Positions 34,250 through 43,251 of a stretch of DNA of 64,000 nt are shown here, piece after piece. Within the stretch, counting starts at the first letter, position 1. Each line of letters opens with the position of its first letter. Made by a program: the position numbers and the translations under genes. The DNA is taken from assembly GCF_003226325.1 (NCBI RefSeq), contig NZ_PDOD01000001.1:496001-560000 (forward strand). The letters run 5' to 3'. The notes below the pieces were generated by a model. It was not told where the DNA came from. It saw only the letters and a program-made list of their open reading frames with translations, and searched no databases. Source of the DNA: Salipaludibacillus keqinensis (lineage in GTDB: Bacteria > Bacillota > Bacilli > Bacillales > Salisediminibacteriaceae).

Positions 34250-35863
34250 TTATAACTCTATACTTGATACAGAAACAATTTCATCGATTTTAGCAAAGGC
34301 TTCAAGAACATGTTGATCACATTCTTTATCAGTGGAAAGAAGCATAATTGCTTTGCCACCTTCTTGTCTTCTTCCGACCTGCATGGTTGCAATGTTTACA
34401 TCGTGTGCTCCTAACAGTTGCCCGACCTTACCAATAACCCCTGGTCTATCATTGTGCTGAACATACAATGTGTGTTTAGCTGGTTGGAAATCAAAAGTGA
34501 ATCCATTTATTTGCACAATCCGAGGACCGATTTCCTGGCTAAACGTTCCGTAAATGTCAATCGAGTTATTTTCACCTTGTATGGTTGTCTTTACGAAATT
34601 AGAATAGCCTCGTGATTCACTTTCATGCTTCTCAACTACTAGTACGTCTCTTTCTTTTGCAATCCATGATGCATTAACTTCATTCACGTAACCATCGATG
34701 CGATGTCTGAAGAAGCCAGCTAAGTAACTTCGGTTAAACAAACCAGTTTCTTGATGAGAGATTTCACCAGCATAGCTGATCTCGATTTGTTTCACAGGTT
34801 CTCTGAAAAGTTGCGATGCCATTTCTCCTAAGGTTTTCGTTAATTGAGTCACTGGAGAAAATTTCTCGAACATCTCGCCTTCAAGATAAGGTAAGTTTAG
34901 TGCATGTGGAGCGGGTTTCCCTTCTAAGTAACCTAATACTTCAATAGCAACTTGCTCTGCGACGTTTTTTTGAGCTTCTGATGTTGAGGCCGCGATATGA
35001 GGAGTTGTAATGACTTGGTCCAATGTCGTCAAAGGATGGTTTTTTGCCGGTTCATCTTCAAATACATCGATCGCTGCACCTCTCACATGGCCACTTTTTA
35101 TCGAATCATATAAAGCGACTTCATCAATAATCCCACCACGAGCGCAATTTAAAAGGTAAACACCCTGTTTTGTTTTTTGAAGGGTTTCCCGATTTAATAA
35201 TCCTTTTGTTTCTTTCGTTAAAGGAGTATGAACAGTAATAAAGTCACTTTTTTCTAATAACTCATTAAAGTCTGCAAGAGTAACGTGGTTTTTTTCTGCG
35301 CGTGTTTTCGTTAAAAAGGGATCAAAGGCTACAACATTCATCCGAAAGGCACGTGCTCGTGAAGCAAGTTCAGCTCCAATCCTTCCAAACCCTATAATTC
35401 CTAGTGTTTTACCAAAGAGTTCTGCACCTTGATAAGCTTTTCGATCCCAGCGTCCTTCTTTCATGGATTGGTTCGCTTGAGGAATATTTCTTACGACAGA
35501 AGCTAACATGGCAAAGGTATGCTCTGCCGTAGAGATGGTATTTCCATCCGGAGCGTTAATGACGACAACCCCATGCGAAGTAGCTGCGTCCATATCAACA
35601 TTATCAACACCAACACCCGCTCGGCCAATAATCTTAAGGCGAGTCATCTTCTCTAGTAAATCTCTTGTAACCGTCGTTGCACTGCGAATAAGGAGGGCAT
35701 CGACTTCGTCTAGAGGAACTTTAGTTTCTAAAACAGACTCAAACACTACGTTCACTAATGAACTTTCTAATACAGGCTTAAGACCACTTTTATCCATCGC
35801 ATCTGACACGAGAACCGTAAAAGTCTCTTTTTTTGTTTTTACAGGCTGTTGTACTTGTACCAT
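34250..35863 (-). CDS. serA: D-3-phosphoglycerate dehydrogenase
   Basis: A 537-residue long-form SerA that oxidises 3-phosphoglycerate in the first step of serine synthesis. It has the NAD-binding GIIGFGRIGAELASRA near residue 158, the catalytic Arg/Glu/His set (LNCARGGIIDE, DVFEDEP, TPHIAAST), the intervening domain and a C-terminal ACT domain (HNDRPGVIGKVGQLL) that should bind serine. TAGGAG precedes the ATG. It has its own terminator. Confidence 0.96.
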   Translation of the reverse strand: MVQVQQPVKTKKETFTVLVSDAMDKSGLKPVLESSLVNVVFESVLETKVPLDEVDALLIRSATTVTRDLLEKMTRLKIIGRAGVGVDNVDMDAATSHGVVVINAPDGNTISTAEHTFAMLASVVRNIPQANQSMKEGRWDRKAYQGAELFGKTLGIIGFGRIGAELASRARAFRMNVVAFDPFLTKTRAEKNHVTLADFNELLEKSDFITVHTPLTKETKGLLNRETLQKTKQGVYLLNCARGGIIDEVALYDSIKSGHVRGAAIDVFEDEPAKNHPLTTLDQVITTPHIAASTSEAQKNVAEQVAIEVLGYLEGKPAPHALNLPYLEGEMFEKFSPVTQLTKTLGEMASQLFREPVKQIEISYAGEISHQETGLFNRSYLAGFFRHRIDGYVNEVNASWIAKERDVLVVEKHESESRGYSNFVKTTIQGENNSIDIYGTFSQEIGPRIVQINGFTFDFQPAKHTLYVQHNDRPGVIGKVGQLLGAHDVNIATMQVGRRQEGGKAIMLLSTDKECDQHVLEAFAKIDEIVSVSSIEL

Positions 35864-36197
35864 AAGTCATCTCCTACTTTTAGTTTTTTAATTATTCAAT
35901 ATTAACACGAAATTCAGTTATTTATCTACTGGTTTATTGCATTAAATTGATAAAGTGTTATCTGGCATAATCACTTTAGTAATAATATATGCTAGTAAAG
36001 GGAAATACACCGTTCCAGTTTGTTTTTTTATTACGAGACCAGTCGTACCTCTTATTGAAACTTTCTAGGATTATGGGTACAATTTATGTAAGTGAAGGTA
36101 TGGTTCAACCATAATTATTACATAACAATGAATTGTAGCAACTTCACAACTCGTTAGCCTAAAATGACGGTTAGAGATCAGAAAGGAGAGAACGGGT
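35864..36197. other. Divergent intergenic region between serA and the GntR regulator
   Basis: It must hold promoters for serA (minus) and the GntR gene (plus). AT-rich stretches are plentiful, but no unambiguous -35/-10 pair, riboswitch or T box was recognised. No gene is seen in it. Confidence 0.5.
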
Positions 36198-36893
36198 GTG
36201 ATTAAACAAGTACGAACTAAAAAAATATATGAAATCGTTGCAGAACAATTAACTGAAATGATCAAGAATGGTGAGTTTAACGCCGGTGATCGCTTACCTT
36301 CTGTACAACAGCTTGCTGCTGATTTTGATGTCGGGCGATCAGCAATTAGAGAAGCTTTAAGTGCCTTGAAAGCTATGGGATTCATCGAAATACGTCAAGG
36401 TGAAGGGACGTTTGTTAAGAAAACAGACTTGGATTTAACTATTAAGATGATCCCATCTGTTTTAGTTAAACAAGATTTACAAGAGCTCTTCGAAGTGAGG
36501 AAATTGAATGAAACTGGCGCAGCCTTCCTAGCAGCATTAAATCGCTCGGAGAAGGATTTAGCAGAACTTGAGCGTATATTAGCAGAAATGAAGCGCACTG
36601 AAGGTGATGGTGAACTAGGAGAAAAAGCGGATATTGATTTTCACATGGCTATTGTTAGTGCAACTCAAAACGATATGTTGTACCGTCTCATGACAACGGT
36701 TTCCGATACAATGAAAGAATCCATGAAAGAGGCTCGTCAATTATTCATTTATACAAATCCACAGAAAATGGATCAACTTTATCACGAACATTATAAAATA
36801 TATACTTTAATCAAAAATCAAGATGCTGATGCTTCGTATCAAGCGATGAAAGATCATATTGTTGGAGTTGAAAAGGAGTTGTTCAAGGAATAG
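36198..36893 (+). CDS. GntR/FadR-type transcriptional regulator (LutR-like)
   Basis: A 231-residue regulator with an N-terminal GntR winged helix (residues 8-75, including LPSVQQLAADFDVGRSAIREAL and GFIEIRQGEGTFV) and an all-helical FCD ligand-binding domain (FEVRKLNETGAAFLA, DIDFHMAIVSATQN). In sequence style it resembles LutR/LldR lactate regulators, but no lactate-utilisation genes adjoin it, so the ligand and targets are unknown. It starts with GTG behind AAAGGAGAG. Confidence 0.88.
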   Translation: MIKQVRTKKIYEIVAEQLTEMIKNGEFNAGDRLPSVQQLAADFDVGRSAIREALSALKAMGFIEIRQGEGTFVKKTDLDLTIKMIPSVLVKQDLQELFEVRKLNETGAAFLAALNRSEKDLAELERILAEMKRTEGDGELGEKADIDFHMAIVSATQNDMLYRLMTTVSDTMKESMKEARQLFIYTNPQKMDQLYHEHYKIYTLIKNQDADASYQAMKDHIVGVEKELFKE

Positions 36894-36933
36894 TTCAAGA
36901 AAGGTATTAGTGTGAAAGGAAGGAGGAAGAGTT

Positions 36934-37590
36934 ATTAATCAGTGGATTCAGTATTTACAAGACTCTCCTTTATTTGAAGGTTTAACAGAAGCAGAGTTAA
37001 TGCCAGTGTTAAATATGAGTAAGGTTCAATATTTAAAAGATAAAGACAGGTTATTCTGGGAAGGCGACGAAAAAAAATCATTTTATGTGCTAGGAAAAGG
37101 AACAATATTAATAAGTAAGTTAACAGAAAATGGAGATGAAAGTCTCATTAACGTTCTAGGTGAAGGCGAAATTTTCCCGCACACAGGTTTTTTTCAAAAG
37201 TTTCCTTATCCTGGTACAGCTACAGCCAAAAAAGAAGTAGTCGTATTGGCTATTCCGATTGAAGGATTTGAAGCCTTTTTCAGAGAAAAACCCGACTTAG
37301 CTTTTAAAATTATTCAAGTAATGGACGGGAAAATTGTTTATTTACAAAAAAAATTAAACGAAGTATTATCACTTAATGTTGAGTCCCGTCTTAAATCTAC
37401 CTTTTCGTATTTGAAAGATGTTCAAGGTCAAGTGATTCAACTGACTCATCAGGAGCTTGGAAACATTATTGGTGCTTCAAGAGAGACGGTAAGTCGACAG
37501 TTGAAGAAGTGGGAACACGATGGGATCGTTGATGTAAAAAAAGACAGAATCATTATTCAGGAAGAAGAATATTTTAAAGAACAGCCATAA
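36934..37590 (+). CDS. Crp/Fnr-family transcriptional regulator, probable ATT start
   Basis: The frame encodes a Crp/Fnr regulator with a cyclic-nucleotide-type beta barrel (FWEGDEKKSFYVLGKGTI, INVLGEGEIF) and a C-terminal helix-turn-helix (LTHQELGNIIGASRETVSRQL). It has no cysteines, so it is not an Fnr iron-sulfur sensor. The first ATG (37000) would cut off the typical family N-terminus: upstream in frame the sequence reads NQWIQYLQDSPLFEGLTEAE. The only start-like codon there is ATT at 36934, placed 7 bp after GGAGG. No ATG, GTG or TTG exists between the in-frame stop at 36913 and 37000. Length from ATT is 218 residues, normal for the family. Confidence 0.8.
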   Translation: MNQWIQYLQDSPLFEGLTEAELMPVLNMSKVQYLKDKDRLFWEGDEKKSFYVLGKGTILISKLTENGDESLINVLGEGEIFPHTGFFQKFPYPGTATAKKEVVVLAIPIEGFEAFFREKPDLAFKIIQVMDGKIVYLQKKLNEVLSLNVESRLKSTFSYLKDVQGQVIQLTHQELGNIIGASRETVSRQLKKWEHDGIVDVKKDRIIIQEEEYFKEQP

Positions 37591-37600
37591 TGAAGTAGGA

Positions 37601-37628
37601 AAAAACCACCGAGTAATCGGTGGTTTTC
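37601..37628. terminator. Bidirectional terminator between the Crp/Fnr gene and fer
   Basis: AAAACCACCGA pairs perfectly with TCGGTGGTTTT around a 4-nt loop, with A and T runs outside. Confidence 0.88.
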
Positions 37629-37638
37629 AAGTTAAGTA

Positions 37639-37935
<297 letters not shown>

Positions 37936-37962
37936 CTATCTCTATATAAAGGGCATAATCTC

Positions 37963-37992
37963 AAGAACATCTTCAAAGTGAAGGGTGTTCTT
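37963..37992. repeat. Long imperfect hairpin upstream of fer and ypbB
   Basis: AAGAACATCTTCA and TGAAGGGTGTTCTT pair over 13 bp with one bulged G and a G-U pair, around AAG. It lies in the divergent promoter region of fer and ypbB and has no obvious gene to terminate. Confidence 0.5.
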
Positions 37993-38133
37993 TCTAATTT
38001 CATTGTAAAGGTTCTCACAATACATTTCAATAGTTAAAATAATTGAGAATGCTTATCTTAAAAGGGATTCACTTGGATTGATTCCTTGTTATCACTTATA
38101 ATATTACGGAGACACACATAAAGGAGATCACCT

Positions 38134-39192
38134 ATGAACAGCCTTCATTACGTCATATTGTTTTCAGTTTCTAAGATGCAAGGTGAACGAACAATGAATG
38201 GAATCATTCATATATTAAGAGGTAAGAGATCCGCTCAAACCATTCAAGACATCTCGTTGTATAGTTGTGAACAATGGGCAGCACTATTAAAAAATATACC
38301 CATTTTAGAAGTGAATCGTGTCATCCACACTCTCTTCAAAGTAAGAACACTTGAAGAGAATCGTTCAGGTGGAGTGGAGTTAACCGATGAAGGAAAGAGA
38401 AAATTAGATTATTTGTCAAAAAAATATCAAATTCCAAACTCCTACGAAGGTTTAAAGTACGACTGGACCAATGTAACGCCTTTTTTTTGGGAGCAATTAG
38501 CTTTACTTATCCAGACCATTTCTTATTTGAATGAAAGGGAATCTACTTTTATCCCTGTTAGCTATAGCAAAGATGTTCAGCGAGCAGTGAGAGATATTTT
38601 GAGTGCTAATAAGAATTATCAGAATTTGGGTAGCCAGTTATACGCTGAATTAGAGAAGATACTCAATGATAGGTCTGATCAAGAGGCAGCAGTGTTCGTC
38701 AATAAATTAACGTCATTTCAACGAGTCGGTCGAACCTTTGAACAATTATCATCAACTTTCCATGACGATCCATTGTATACATCTATTGTTTTTCGCTCAA
38801 TTATTCACCAGATGATTAGCCATTCCCAATGCCATCCTGTTGATTTCCCGGTTTTGGCGTCTCTCCTTACAAAATCAGAGGAGGACACCATGATTACAAA
38901 AACAGCAGCAGTGACAAAAACATTCATTGAAAAAGGTTTTTCATTGAATGAAATAGCAGAGCGAAGAAACTTAAAAGCGAGTACCATTGAAGATCATATG
39001 GTGGAATTGGCAATCCACGATCCTTATTTTAGTATTGACTCTTTTCTTTCTAGTCAGGAATTTACAGAAATAAGGGAGTGGGCAGACAAGTTAAACACTC
39101 GTAAAATGAAATTAATTAAAGATAAAGTTGGAGATAAATATTCTTATTTTCAGATTCGTCTGGCGATCTCTTCTAGAAAAGGTGTGCATTAA
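38134..39192 (+). CDS. ypbB: YpbB-family protein (RecS-associated helix-turn-helix protein)
   Basis: A 352-residue protein in the place of ypbB, directly before recS. The N-terminus (residues 20-50, HILRGKRSAQTIQDISLY) and the C-terminal region (FSLNEIAERRNLKASTIEDHMVELA, a helix-turn-helix like the RQC-associated one) are recognisable. It may supply the DNA-binding part lacking from the short helicase RecS; that is inference. The start has AAAGGAG 8 bp upstream. It ends 2 bp before recS. Confidence 0.85.
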   Translation: MNSLHYVILFSVSKMQGERTMNGIIHILRGKRSAQTIQDISLYSCEQWAALLKNIPILEVNRVIHTLFKVRTLEENRSGGVELTDEGKRKLDYLSKKYQIPNSYEGLKYDWTNVTPFFWEQLALLIQTISYLNERESTFIPVSYSKDVQRAVRDILSANKNYQNLGSQLYAELEKILNDRSDQEAAVFVNKLTSFQRVGRTFEQLSSTFHDDPLYTSIVFRSIIHQMISHSQCHPVDFPVLASLLTKSEEDTMITKTAAVTKTFIEKGFSLNEIAERRNLKASTIEDHMVELAIHDPYFSIDSFLSSQEFTEIREWADKLNTRKMKLIKDKVGDKYSYFQIRLAISSRKGVH

Positions 39193-39194
39193 TC

Positions 39195-40730
39195 ATGACT
39201 AATTCTTTACTGCAATCATTGGAACAACAGTTTGGATTTCATGCATTCCGAGAAGGACAGGAAGAAATTATTCAATCTGTCATTCAGGGAACTGATGTGA
39301 TAGCCATTCTCCCAACAGGCCGAGGGAAGACTTTATGTTACCATCTTCCGGCCAAACTATTAGATGGACTAACAATTGTGGTTTCTCCACTTGTATCATT
39401 AATGGAAGATCAAGTAACCCAAATGAGAGCTTCTGGTGATAAGAGAGTGGCCCATTTAAGTAGCTTAATTAATGATACTGAAAAGAAAAAAGTTCTTGCT
39501 AACCTTCACTCTTATCATTTGATTTTTTTGTCACCTGAAATGCTTTCTTTACCTTTCATTCAACGAACTCTATCAAAGGTAAAGGTAGATTTATTCGTTG
39601 TTGACGAGGCTCATTGCATTTCTCAATGGGGGCATGAATTTCGTACGGATTATTTACGCTTAAAAGGAGTAAGAAAACAGCTGGGGAATCCTCCTTGTTT
39701 AGCTTTAACCGCTACCGCGACGAAAGAAGTGGAAAAAGATATTTGTGTTCACCTAGGATTGAAGAAGGAAGTAGTTGTTCGTTTTCCTGTCAATAGAGAG
39801 AATATTTTTATGGCGGTTGAATCAATGGAAAGTATTCGAGAGAAAGAAGAATATTTTATAAATAAAATACATTCGGTTCAGTGGCCGGCCATCGTATATA
39901 CAGGAACCAGGCAACGGGCAATGAATTATGCAGCGCTTTTATCAAGGTCCGGAATTGAGAAAGTAGCCTTTTATCATGGAGGGATGACGAAAGAAGACCG
40001 CATTTTGGTTCAGCAACAGTTTATTCGGGACGAAATTGACATTATCTGTTGTACAAACGCGTTTGGAATGGGAATTAACAAATCAAACATAAGGTCAGTT
40101 ATTCATCTGCACCTCCCTTCTACTATTGAGCAATATGTGCAAGAGATAGGTCGTGCTGGAAGAGACGGTAAACAGAGTCTCGCACTTCTTATTTATTGTG
40201 ATGAAGACTTATTCTTACCTCTTTCTTTTATAGAAACTGAGTTTCCTGACGACGATTTCCTTAAGCAATTAATGACAGACGAATCCATAGATGGAAAAAA
40301 AGTCGCCGATTTAAAACAACATTTTCCATTAAATGAAACTCAATGGAGAATGGTAACCTTTTACTTGGAAAAGGAGAACGTCGTTCAAAATGGTGAATTT
40401 CAGTTTGGTACTAGGAGAAAAGAAGTACTAAACGAAATGATTAGCAACTTTGATCAGAGAAGAAAAGAAAAAATATATCAGTTAGATTGCCTAAAACGTT
40501 TCGTTCAAACTGATACTTGTTACCGAAAGAACGTAACAGTATATTTCAATGATGCAATGGCTGAACGTCCTGAATGGTGTTGTTCTTCTTGTCAATCTAC
40601 AGGTCAATACATTACCTGGGCAGAGAAGAACATTGATTCTATACATCGCTCCCTTAAAAATAAGGAAGAAAAATACGATTGGAAAGACACCTTAAAAAAG
40701 ATACTTATAAGCAAGAATGGAGACGTCTAG
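39195..40730 (+). CDS. recS: RecQ-family ATP-dependent DNA helicase RecS
   Basis: A 511-residue short RecQ helicase. It has the Walker A ILPTGRGKTLC, the Walker B box VVDEAHCISQWGHEFR, motif V GMGINKSNIR and motif VI EIGRAGRDG. A RecQ zinc-binding region near the end has CCSSC, but there is no HRDC domain. In B. subtilis RecS acts at stalled or terminated forks with SSB. It is cotranscribed with ypbB and followed at once by ypbD. Confidence 0.95.
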   Translation: MTNSLLQSLEQQFGFHAFREGQEEIIQSVIQGTDVIAILPTGRGKTLCYHLPAKLLDGLTIVVSPLVSLMEDQVTQMRASGDKRVAHLSSLINDTEKKKVLANLHSYHLIFLSPEMLSLPFIQRTLSKVKVDLFVVDEAHCISQWGHEFRTDYLRLKGVRKQLGNPPCLALTATATKEVEKDICVHLGLKKEVVVRFPVNRENIFMAVESMESIREKEEYFINKIHSVQWPAIVYTGTRQRAMNYAALLSRSGIEKVAFYHGGMTKEDRILVQQQFIRDEIDIICCTNAFGMGINKSNIRSVIHLHLPSTIEQYVQEIGRAGRDGKQSLALLIYCDEDLFLPLSFIETEFPDDDFLKQLMTDESIDGKKVADLKQHFPLNETQWRMVTFYLEKENVVQNGEFQFGTRRKEVLNEMISNFDQRRKEKIYQLDCLKRFVQTDTCYRKNVTVYFNDAMAERPEWCCSSCQSTGQYITWAEKNIDSIHRSLKNKEEKYDWKDTLKKILISKNGDV

Positions 40731-40731
40731 G

Positions 40732-41310
40732 GTGAGTAGACAAGGAGATCTAATTAAAGAATTATCTGATAAAGAGTTGCTCCTGAATCTATATATGACT
40801 CAACTGATCATTCTAGCTGTCGCTTTGCTCATCGGTTTATTGACAGGGAATATTTTTCAGCCTTTTACTTATATTACTTTTAGAGTTGACCACCTTTTCA
40901 TCGGCCTAGCTTTTGGAGTAGGGGTAGTTTTAATGGAATGGTTGTTACACATCTTTGTTCCGAAAAAGTGGTTTAACGATGGTGGAATCAATGAGCGGAT
41001 ATTTTCAAACAGACATCCGATTCATATTGCCTTTTTATCATTCGTAGTCGCTATTTGTGAGGAAATATTGTTTCGTGGCGTTTTACAGTCACAGTACGGT
41101 ATTTGGATTGCCTCATTGTTGTTTGCTTTGATTCATTTTCGTTATTTATCCAATCTTTTTTTATTCTTCTTAGCGATAGGATTAAGCTTTTCATTAGGAT
41201 GGTTATTCATATTGACTGAAAATTTATTAACCGTTATTGTGGCTCATTTTATCATCGATTTTCTGTTGGGATTACTCATTCGGTTTCAAAAGATAAATGA
41301 GGTTCGTTAA
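40732..41310 (+). CDS. ypbD: CPBP-family intramembrane protease YpbD
   Basis: A 192-residue membrane protein with the CPBP (CAAX protease and bacteriocin-processing) motifs: EEILFRGVLQ (EExxxR) near residue 108, then ALIHFRYLS and a C-terminal VAHFIIDFLLG. Substrate unknown. GTG 40732, one base past the recS stop, has GGAG 10 bp upstream; ATG 40717 inside recS is an alternative that adds five residues. The gene order recS-ypbD is that of B. subtilis. Confidence 0.87.
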   Translation: MSRQGDLIKELSDKELLLNLYMTQLIILAVALLIGLLTGNIFQPFTYITFRVDHLFIGLAFGVGVVLMEWLLHIFVPKKWFNDGGINERIFSNRHPIHIAFLSFVVAICEEILFRGVLQSQYGIWIASLLFALIHFRYLSNLFLFFLAIGLSFSLGWLFILTENLLTVIVAHFIIDFLLGLLIRFQKINEVR

Positions 41311-41545
41311 TAAATGATGCTGTAAAGTTAAGAGAAAATTTGTTCATTAAGATGGACGATTCTTCCTTGGAAAAGAGCATCTATTTTCCTAATAACAGGT
41401 TAAATGGATAAATAAATAGCTATTCAATGATTATTTTCAGGAAAGAGGAAATAAAAGTATTTCGATTAGGGGAGATAAATGGTAAATTAGATAATATCCG
41501 TAAACTAATCATGATGGTTAGCGAGAAAACGAAGAGGTGATTCCA

Positions 41546-41797
41546 TTGTCACAGCGATTAAATACCAATACAGATGATGAGAAACAATGGGCCGATGAAA
41601 TAGAGCATGATGAATATTCAAACGGTTTACAAAGTCTTCCCCCTAGAAAAGAAGGACACAAAAAATTCTCAAATACAAAATCCAGACAAGATAAAAGAAA
41701 ACGAAAACGACGTATAAGGTTTCCATTAGTCAGAGTATGGCTTATTCTTTTTTTGTTATTAGTAACACTTATGACAACATATCCGCTTTGGGGATAA
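41546..41797 (+). CDS. Short membrane-anchored basic protein in the YpbE position
   Basis: An 83-residue protein: an acidic N-terminus (NTDDEKQWADEIEHDEY), the segment GLQSLPPRKEGHKK, a strongly basic stretch (KRKRKRRIR) and one membrane helix at the C-terminus (WLILFLLLVTLMTTY). B. subtilis has YpbE after ypbD, a longer protein with a similar N-terminal layout plus an extracellular LysM domain; here the frame stops right after the helix. It could be a truncated YpbE or a distinct short protein. TTG 41546 is chosen because GAGGTGA lies upstream. Confidence 0.6.
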   Translation: MSQRLNTNTDDEKQWADEIEHDEYSNGLQSLPPRKEGHKKFSNTKSRQDKRKRKRRIRFPLVRVWLILFLLLVTLMTTYPLWG

Positions 41798-41861
41798 ACA
41801 TGAATCGTTATCCTAAAATTCCCACCCTGTGCATATGCTCTTAACAGGGAGGTGGACAAGA

Positions 41862-42299
41862 GTGGAAGGAAAAGAAAAGGCAAGTGCGGAGAGTGTGGAA
41901 TCGTATTTAATACATGCGATCATAAAAGCTAAAACGAAAGAAGTAAAAGCAGAAAAAAGGTTATTTAGAGCAGGCCTATATATGTTAGGCATCATAGCAA
42001 TATTTTCATTATATTTATCTTTTAATTGGAAAGTATTAACGGAATCTTCTTCTTTTTTGGCCGGCATTGCAACGGATCCAATTGTCCTTTTATTCATGTT
42101 ACTAACAGGTCTAGTCTACGTTCATTTGCATAACATGAAATTTAAGTACGAGAAAGCCGAAAGTGATTATGATAAATTAAAAGAAGATATGATTGAACGA
42201 GCTTCAGAGATATGGTCAGATTCCAATAGATGGAAAGACCGACCCGAAATATTACGGGATCTAAAAGAGAAATATAATATTAATTTATACCATAAATAA
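41862..42299 (+). CDS. ypbF: YpbF-family membrane protein (DUF2663)
   Basis: A 145-residue protein with two membrane helices (about residues 38-58 and 71-91) and a charged, helical C-terminal cytoplasmic part (KYEKAESDYDKLKEDMIERASEIW). I assign YpbF/DUF2663 by length and context. Function unknown. GTG 41862 follows GGGAGGTGG; the longer frame from 41829 spans the ribosome-binding site and is unlikely. It is convergent with the next gene. Confidence 0.75.
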   Translation: MEGKEKASAESVESYLIHAIIKAKTKEVKAEKRLFRAGLYMLGIIAIFSLYLSFNWKVLTESSSFLAGIATDPIVLLFMLLTGLVYVHLHNMKFKYEKAESDYDKLKEDMIERASEIWSDSNRWKDRPEILRDLKEKYNINLYHK

Positions 42300-42329
42300 A
42301 TCGAGGTCATATTCATGACCTCGATTGTT
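42300..42329. terminator. Bidirectional terminator after ypbF
   Basis: ATCGAGGTCAT pairs perfectly with ATGACCTCGAT around a 4-nt loop, followed by TGTTTATTTT. Confidence 0.85.
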
Positions 42330-42553
42330 TATTTTCCAAAGAAAACGACTTTACTTCTCTCAAACTTTCTACCGCTGACAAACGCATGATTATAATCCCA
42401 CTGCTGTAAAAAACCGAAAGCTACCGTTTCACATTGATTAGGACAGAAAACCTCAATTGGTAAACCAAACTTATTAAATTTAAGGAAATCTTCATCAGTG
42501 ACGAGAAACTGTTTTTTACTTTTAATAACCCCCAACAGATCCTTCACCTCCAA
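42329..42553 (-). CDS. Small protein of unknown function
   Basis: A 74-residue frame starting at TTG, MEVKDLLGVIKSKKQF, with one CPNQC pair in the middle and no membrane helix. A GGAGGTG sequence lies inside its first codons, so the real start may be the TTG at 42535 (68 residues). I do not recognise it. It is convergent with ypbF across a terminator, which supports it as a real gene on the minus strand. Confidence 0.5.
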   Translation of the reverse strand: MEVKDLLGVIKSKKQFLVTDEDFLKFNKFGLPIEVFCPNQCETVAFGFLQQWDYNHAFVSGRKFERSKVVFFGK

Positions 42554-42699
42554 TAGACAGAATATTCTGATATGTTAATTATATATGATCTAGCTTGTCC
42601 TTTTCAATAAAAGATTGAAGACGATTTAAGAAAGTTATATCAACGTATTCAGACAAAAACATATACTGTTGTATTGAATATATTAATGAGGTGAGGACG

Positions 42700-42840
42700 T
42701 TGAGTATCAACGGAAATATTCAGTTAGATCCTATATTAACAGTGGTTTTGCTGGTGATCATTCTTTCATTTGTTTTTGGAATAGGGTCAAGTGAGGTTAG
42801 TAGTGATGATTCTTTAGAAACTTTCATTATTTCTGGTTAA
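42700..42840 (+). CDS. 46-residue single-helix membrane protein
   Basis: The frame from TTG 42700 reads MSINGNIQLDPILTVVLLVI, continues through a hydrophobic helix ending near FVFGIG and finishes with a short acidic tail before TAA. GAGGTGAGG lies just upstream at good distance. A hydrophobic segment with sensible flanks and a clear ribosome-binding site make it likely real. It is followed 30 bp later by another small gene on the same strand. Function unknown. Confidence 0.55.
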   Translation: MSINGNIQLDPILTVVLLVIILSFVFGIGSSEVSSDDSLETFIISG

Positions 42841-42870
42841 AAAAGTGGGTCGAAGTAAGGTGTGGTTAAA

Positions 42871-43149
42871 TTGAAAAATGGAAAGAAAGGGATGAATGCA
42901 GGAGACCAACAGCAAAACAATAAGCATGGAAACAACCAATCATTAACACCCCAACAATTGGCAGTCATTGTTGCCCTTTTAACAAAAGTATTAAAGGTAA
43001 GAGCGGTGGTGTTGGATGTAGAACAAAATGTAGAAGTAATATTACAAGGGAATCTTAAAAGTAAAGAGATAAATAAACTATTGTGCCAATTAAATCACGT
43101 TCCTGTAGAAAAATGGCTATCTATGCTCCAAAAATTCAATGATGAATAA
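42871..43149 (+). CDS. Small hydrophilic protein of unknown function
   Basis: A 92-residue protein with an Asn/Gln/Lys-rich N-terminal third (DQQQNNKHGNNQ) and a folded-looking C-terminal part beginning LTPQQLAVIVALLTKVLKV. TTG 42871 has AAGGTG 8 bp upstream; GTG 42862 in frame is the alternative. I do not recognise the family. It shares strand and spacing with the 46-residue gene before it, suggesting one transcript. Confidence 0.55.
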   Translation: MKNGKKGMNAGDQQQNNKHGNNQSLTPQQLAVIVALLTKVLKVRAVVLDVEQNVEVILQGNLKSKEINKLLCQLNHVPVEKWLSMLQKFNDE

Positions 43150-43217
43150 AATACCTGTTACTATCGCTCGAAAGATGAATCGTTGTCTTGTAGAAGATAG
43201 ATAACAGGTTATTTATA
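43150..43217 (+). terminator. Candidate terminator after the small gene pair
   Basis: AATACCTGTTA with CTATC pairs with GATAG and TAACAGGTTATT (one bulge), enclosing a long loop, followed by TATATTT. The large loop reduces confidence. Confidence 0.45.
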
Positions 43218-43251
43218 TTTAGAACTTTTTATGAAAGTATTAGCACAAATA

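Noticed and set aside
41813-42097. Reverse-strand frame over ypbF
   Set aside because: Antisense shadow without a ribosome-binding site; ypbF on the plus strand has a strong one and fits the local gene order.
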